This document shows positions 62,112 to 64,000 of a stretch of DNA of 64,000 bases, one piece after another. The stretch covers positions 62,001 to 126,000 of the forward strand of contig NCHA01000003.1 of assembly GCA_002257025.1 (NCBI GenBank), read 5' to 3'. The DNA comes from Sphingobacteriales bacterium 16-39-50 (GTDB lineage: Bacteria; Bacteroidota; Bacteroidia; Sphingobacteriales; Sphingobacteriaceae). The notes beneath the pieces are model-generated. The model did not search any database, had not been told where the DNA came from, and saw only the letters and a list, made by a program, of their open reading frames with translations. Each line of letters begins with the position of its first letter. The stretch's first letter is position 1. The position numbers were made by a program, and so were the translations under genes.

Positions 62112-64000
62112 ATGCAGATATCCAAAAAACAGTATAAAATTATCCGTATTGTATCAATCAGCCTTCTGGGACTGGTATTGATTGGGGGTGCTATTGCATA
62201 CACAAAACGAGAGGCATTACTCAACACTGCCATCAAAAAGGCGATCAGCAAGGCTGATAAAGAGTACGATCTGGAACTTAAAATAGAAAGTGCGGGCTTT
62301 GTCGGCTTAAGCAGCGTCAGTTTTAAGAATATTACGGTGGTTCCCCGTGGCCGCGATAGCCTTGCCCGGATACTAAACTTCCGCGTAGGTGTTAAGCTAT
62401 TCCCTTTAATTTTGGGAGATATCAAACTTTCAGAAATCAAACTCGATCGGGGAATAGTCAATCTGGTAAAAAGGGACTCTGTAAGTAATTTTGATTTTAT
62501 TTTTAGAAAAAAGAAATCGGATGAACCGGAGGAAAAGACTGAAATGGATCTTGGCAGGCTCGCAAACAGCCTCATAAACCAATTATTATACAAAATCCCT
62601 GACGACATGGATATCAGGGATTTTGAGATTAAATTCAGAGACGATTCGGGCTCGGTCAGTTTATTCACCCGCAGTGCAACTATTGATGATGGTAATGTGA
62701 ATTCAACCATTTTAGTGAACAGAAATGAGTCAGTTTGGCACGTGGAAGGAACTGTAGACCCCGGGGACAAACAACTGGATCTGAAACTTTTCGCAGATAA
62801 TAAAAAAGTAGAACTTCCCTATCTCGAGAAAAGATTCGGTCTCAAACTGAACTTCGATACTGCAATGACCGAAATGAGAGGAGTTAACCGAAGCGGAAGT
62901 CAGCTGGAAGTGAATGGATCCTGGAGGGTTAAAAACCTACTGGTCAACCATTCAAGGATAGCCGGGAATGACATTATTGTTCCTGATGCCTCTCTTGATG
63001 CAGACATGGTGTTTGGGAAGAACTTTGTTGCAATTGACAGCACTTCTACTATCCATCTCAAAAATATTCAGATACATCCCTTCATAAAATATACGCTTAG
63101 CCCATCAAAAATTTATGAGCTGAAACTTCATACCGAAGAGCTTGACGCACAGGAGATAATGAATTCATTTCCTAAGGGTCTCTTTGAATCTTTGGATGGA
63201 ATACAGGTAGCTGGAAAACTGCAATACAATCTCGATTTTTACCTTGATTCTCAAAATCCGGATAGTGTAATTTTTAATTCAAGATTGAGGAATGAGGGAT
63301 TCAAGGTTCTAAAATGGGGTAAAACCAATATCCAAAAGATCAACAGTACCTTCGTCTATACCCCCTATGAGTACGGGAAACCAATGCGGGATATAATTAT
63401 CGGACCTGAGAACCCGAATTTTGTACCGATCGATCAGATCAGTCCCAATTTAAAGAGTGCCCTACTCACGGCAGAAGATCCCTCATTTTATAGTCATAAT
63501 GGCTTTGTAGAGGCATCCATTCGAAGTTCCATTATAACTAATTTTAAAGCAAAGGCATTCAAAAGAGGGGGAAGTACAATTTCGATGCAGCTTGCAAAGA
63601 ATGTTTACCTGAACCGGCAAAAAACCCTGGCCAGAAAGATTGAGGAGATCCTTATTGTCTGGATCATGGAAAGCGGCAAGCTTTCAACCAAACAAAGAAT
63701 GTTTGAAACCTATCTCAACCTGATCGAGTGGGGAAGAAATGTATATGGAATTGGGGAAGCATCCAGGTACTATTTTGATAAGCATCCTTCAGAACTCAGC
63801 CTTGGTGAGGGAATTTTTCTGGCAAGCATTGTTCCAAGACCAAAATCAGGACTTTACAGGTTTGAAGGAGATGGCAGCTTGAGGTCAGGACTTTCATCTT
63901 ATTTCAATTTTATTGGAGGAATAATGGCCAGACGTGGCCTGACTGCAGCGGACAGCACCGGTTATGGCTTCTGGGATGTCAGGTTGAAGGAAAGTCTGAG
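62112..64000 (+). CDS. AsmA-like/GT51 peptidoglycan glycosyltransferase (PBP-like), 3' part outside window
   Basis: A partial gene of 629 codons to the right edge. A membrane anchor lies at about residues 8-30 (KIIRIVSISLLGLVLIGGAIAY). Residues of about 40-430 are AsmA-like beta-rich periplasmic sequence (VSFKNITVVPRGRDSLARI, IKLSEIKLDRGIVNLVKR). The GT51 transglycosylase domain follows. Catalytic Glu is in TAEDPSFYSHNGF near residue 454, then GGSTISMQLAKNVYL, RKIEEILIVWIMESGKLSTKQRMFETYLNLIEWG and GIGEASRYYF. It would polymerise glycan strands from lipid II. Whether a transpeptidase domain follows cannot be seen. Confidence 0.9.
   Translation, partial: MQISKKQYKIIRIVSISLLGLVLIGGAIAYTKREALLNTAIKKAISKADKEYDLELKIESAGFVGLSSVSFKNITVVPRGRDSLARILNFRVGVKLFPLILGDIKLSEIKLDRGIVNLVKRDSVSNFDFIFRKKKSDEPEEKTEMDLGRLANSLINQLLYKIPDDMDIRDFEIKFRDDSGSVSLFTRSATIDDGNVNSTILVNRNESVWHVEGTVDPGDKQLDLKLFADNKKVELPYLEKRFGLKLNFDTAMTEMRGVNRSGSQLEVNGSWRVKNLLVNHSRIAGNDIIVPDASLDADMVFGKNFVAIDSTSTIHLKNIQIHPFIKYTLSPSKIYELKLHTEELDAQEIMNSFPKGLFESLDGIQVAGKLQYNLDFYLDSQNPDSVIFNSRLRNEGFKVLKWGKTNIQKINSTFVYTPYEYGKPMRDIIIGPENPNFVPIDQISPNLKSALLTAEDPSFYSHNGFVEASIRSSIITNFKAKAFKRGGSTISMQLAKNVYLNRQKTLARKIEEILIVWIMESGKLSTKQRMFETYLNLIEWGRNVYGIGEASRYYFDKHPSELSLGEGIFLASIVPRPKSGLYRFEGDGSLRSGLSSYFNFIGGIMARRGLTAADSTGYGFWDVRLKESL

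Noticed and set aside
62105..62770. 221-codon open frame on the minus strand
   Set aside because: It lies wholly antisense to the GT51/AsmA gene, has Ser/Leu-rich low-complexity composition and no family pattern.

Overview
The window is a 64 kb piece of a Bacteroidota chromosome, most likely from the family Sphingobacteriaceae (Pedobacter-like). Evidence for this is an AT-rich genome with SusC/SusD proteins, gliding protein GldH, PadR-PspC and creD gene pairs, and the Bacteroidota-type promoter box TAnnTTTG upstream of many genes. No rRNA, prophage, insertion sequence or CRISPR array was seen. The family placement is from recall of protein families, not from a search.

Left part (1-16.5 kb): the 5' part of an ABC exporter gene with a degenerate ATPase domain, translationally coupled to a TetR regulator; a palindromic repeat element; tRNA-Arg(CCT); metG, divergent from an LD-carboxypeptidase and a DoxX protein; a SusD/SusC pair; a PadR-PspC pair; and an M14 carboxypeptidase. 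Middle part (16.7-43.6 kb): murF, a NarL-type two-component system, the operon holB-ricT-gldH-small membrane protein, a PLP decarboxylase, then yqgF, an O-methyltransferase, a glucosaminidase and two small envelope genes. After these come a second repeat copy, DUF3078 and DUF5916 outer-membrane proteins in convergent orientation, ffh, a tandem pair of related outer-membrane proteins, comM, a winged-helix/creD locus with two matching palindromic operators, and a repeat-containing secreted protein.

At 43.7-49.3 kb lies the most unusual locus. Eight tightly packed or overlapping genes encode a ketoreductase, a hot-dog dehydratase, an atypical acyl carrier protein, a ketosynthase, an enoyl reductase, an AcpS-type phosphopantetheinyl transferase, an alpha/beta hydrolase and a PlsC-like acyltransferase. 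Together they look like a self-contained, dedicated acyl-chain assembly line that builds, reduces, releases and/or transfers a special acyl group. Its product cannot be read from the sequence. A third repeat copy follows it.

Right part (49.5-64 kb): msrA, an M16 peptidase, a complete L-rhamnose catabolic operon (GntR-type regulator, rhaT, fused aldolase/lactaldehyde dehydrogenase, isomerase, kinase, mutarotase), def, then on the minus strand mrp, a NifU-domain gene and a small secreted protein. The window ends inside a peptidoglycan glycosyltransferase with a long AsmA-like N-terminal part. Across the window, several genes share a TAnnTTTG box placed exactly four bases before the start codon, suggesting leaderless mRNAs. 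Several genes also need or favour TTG starts.
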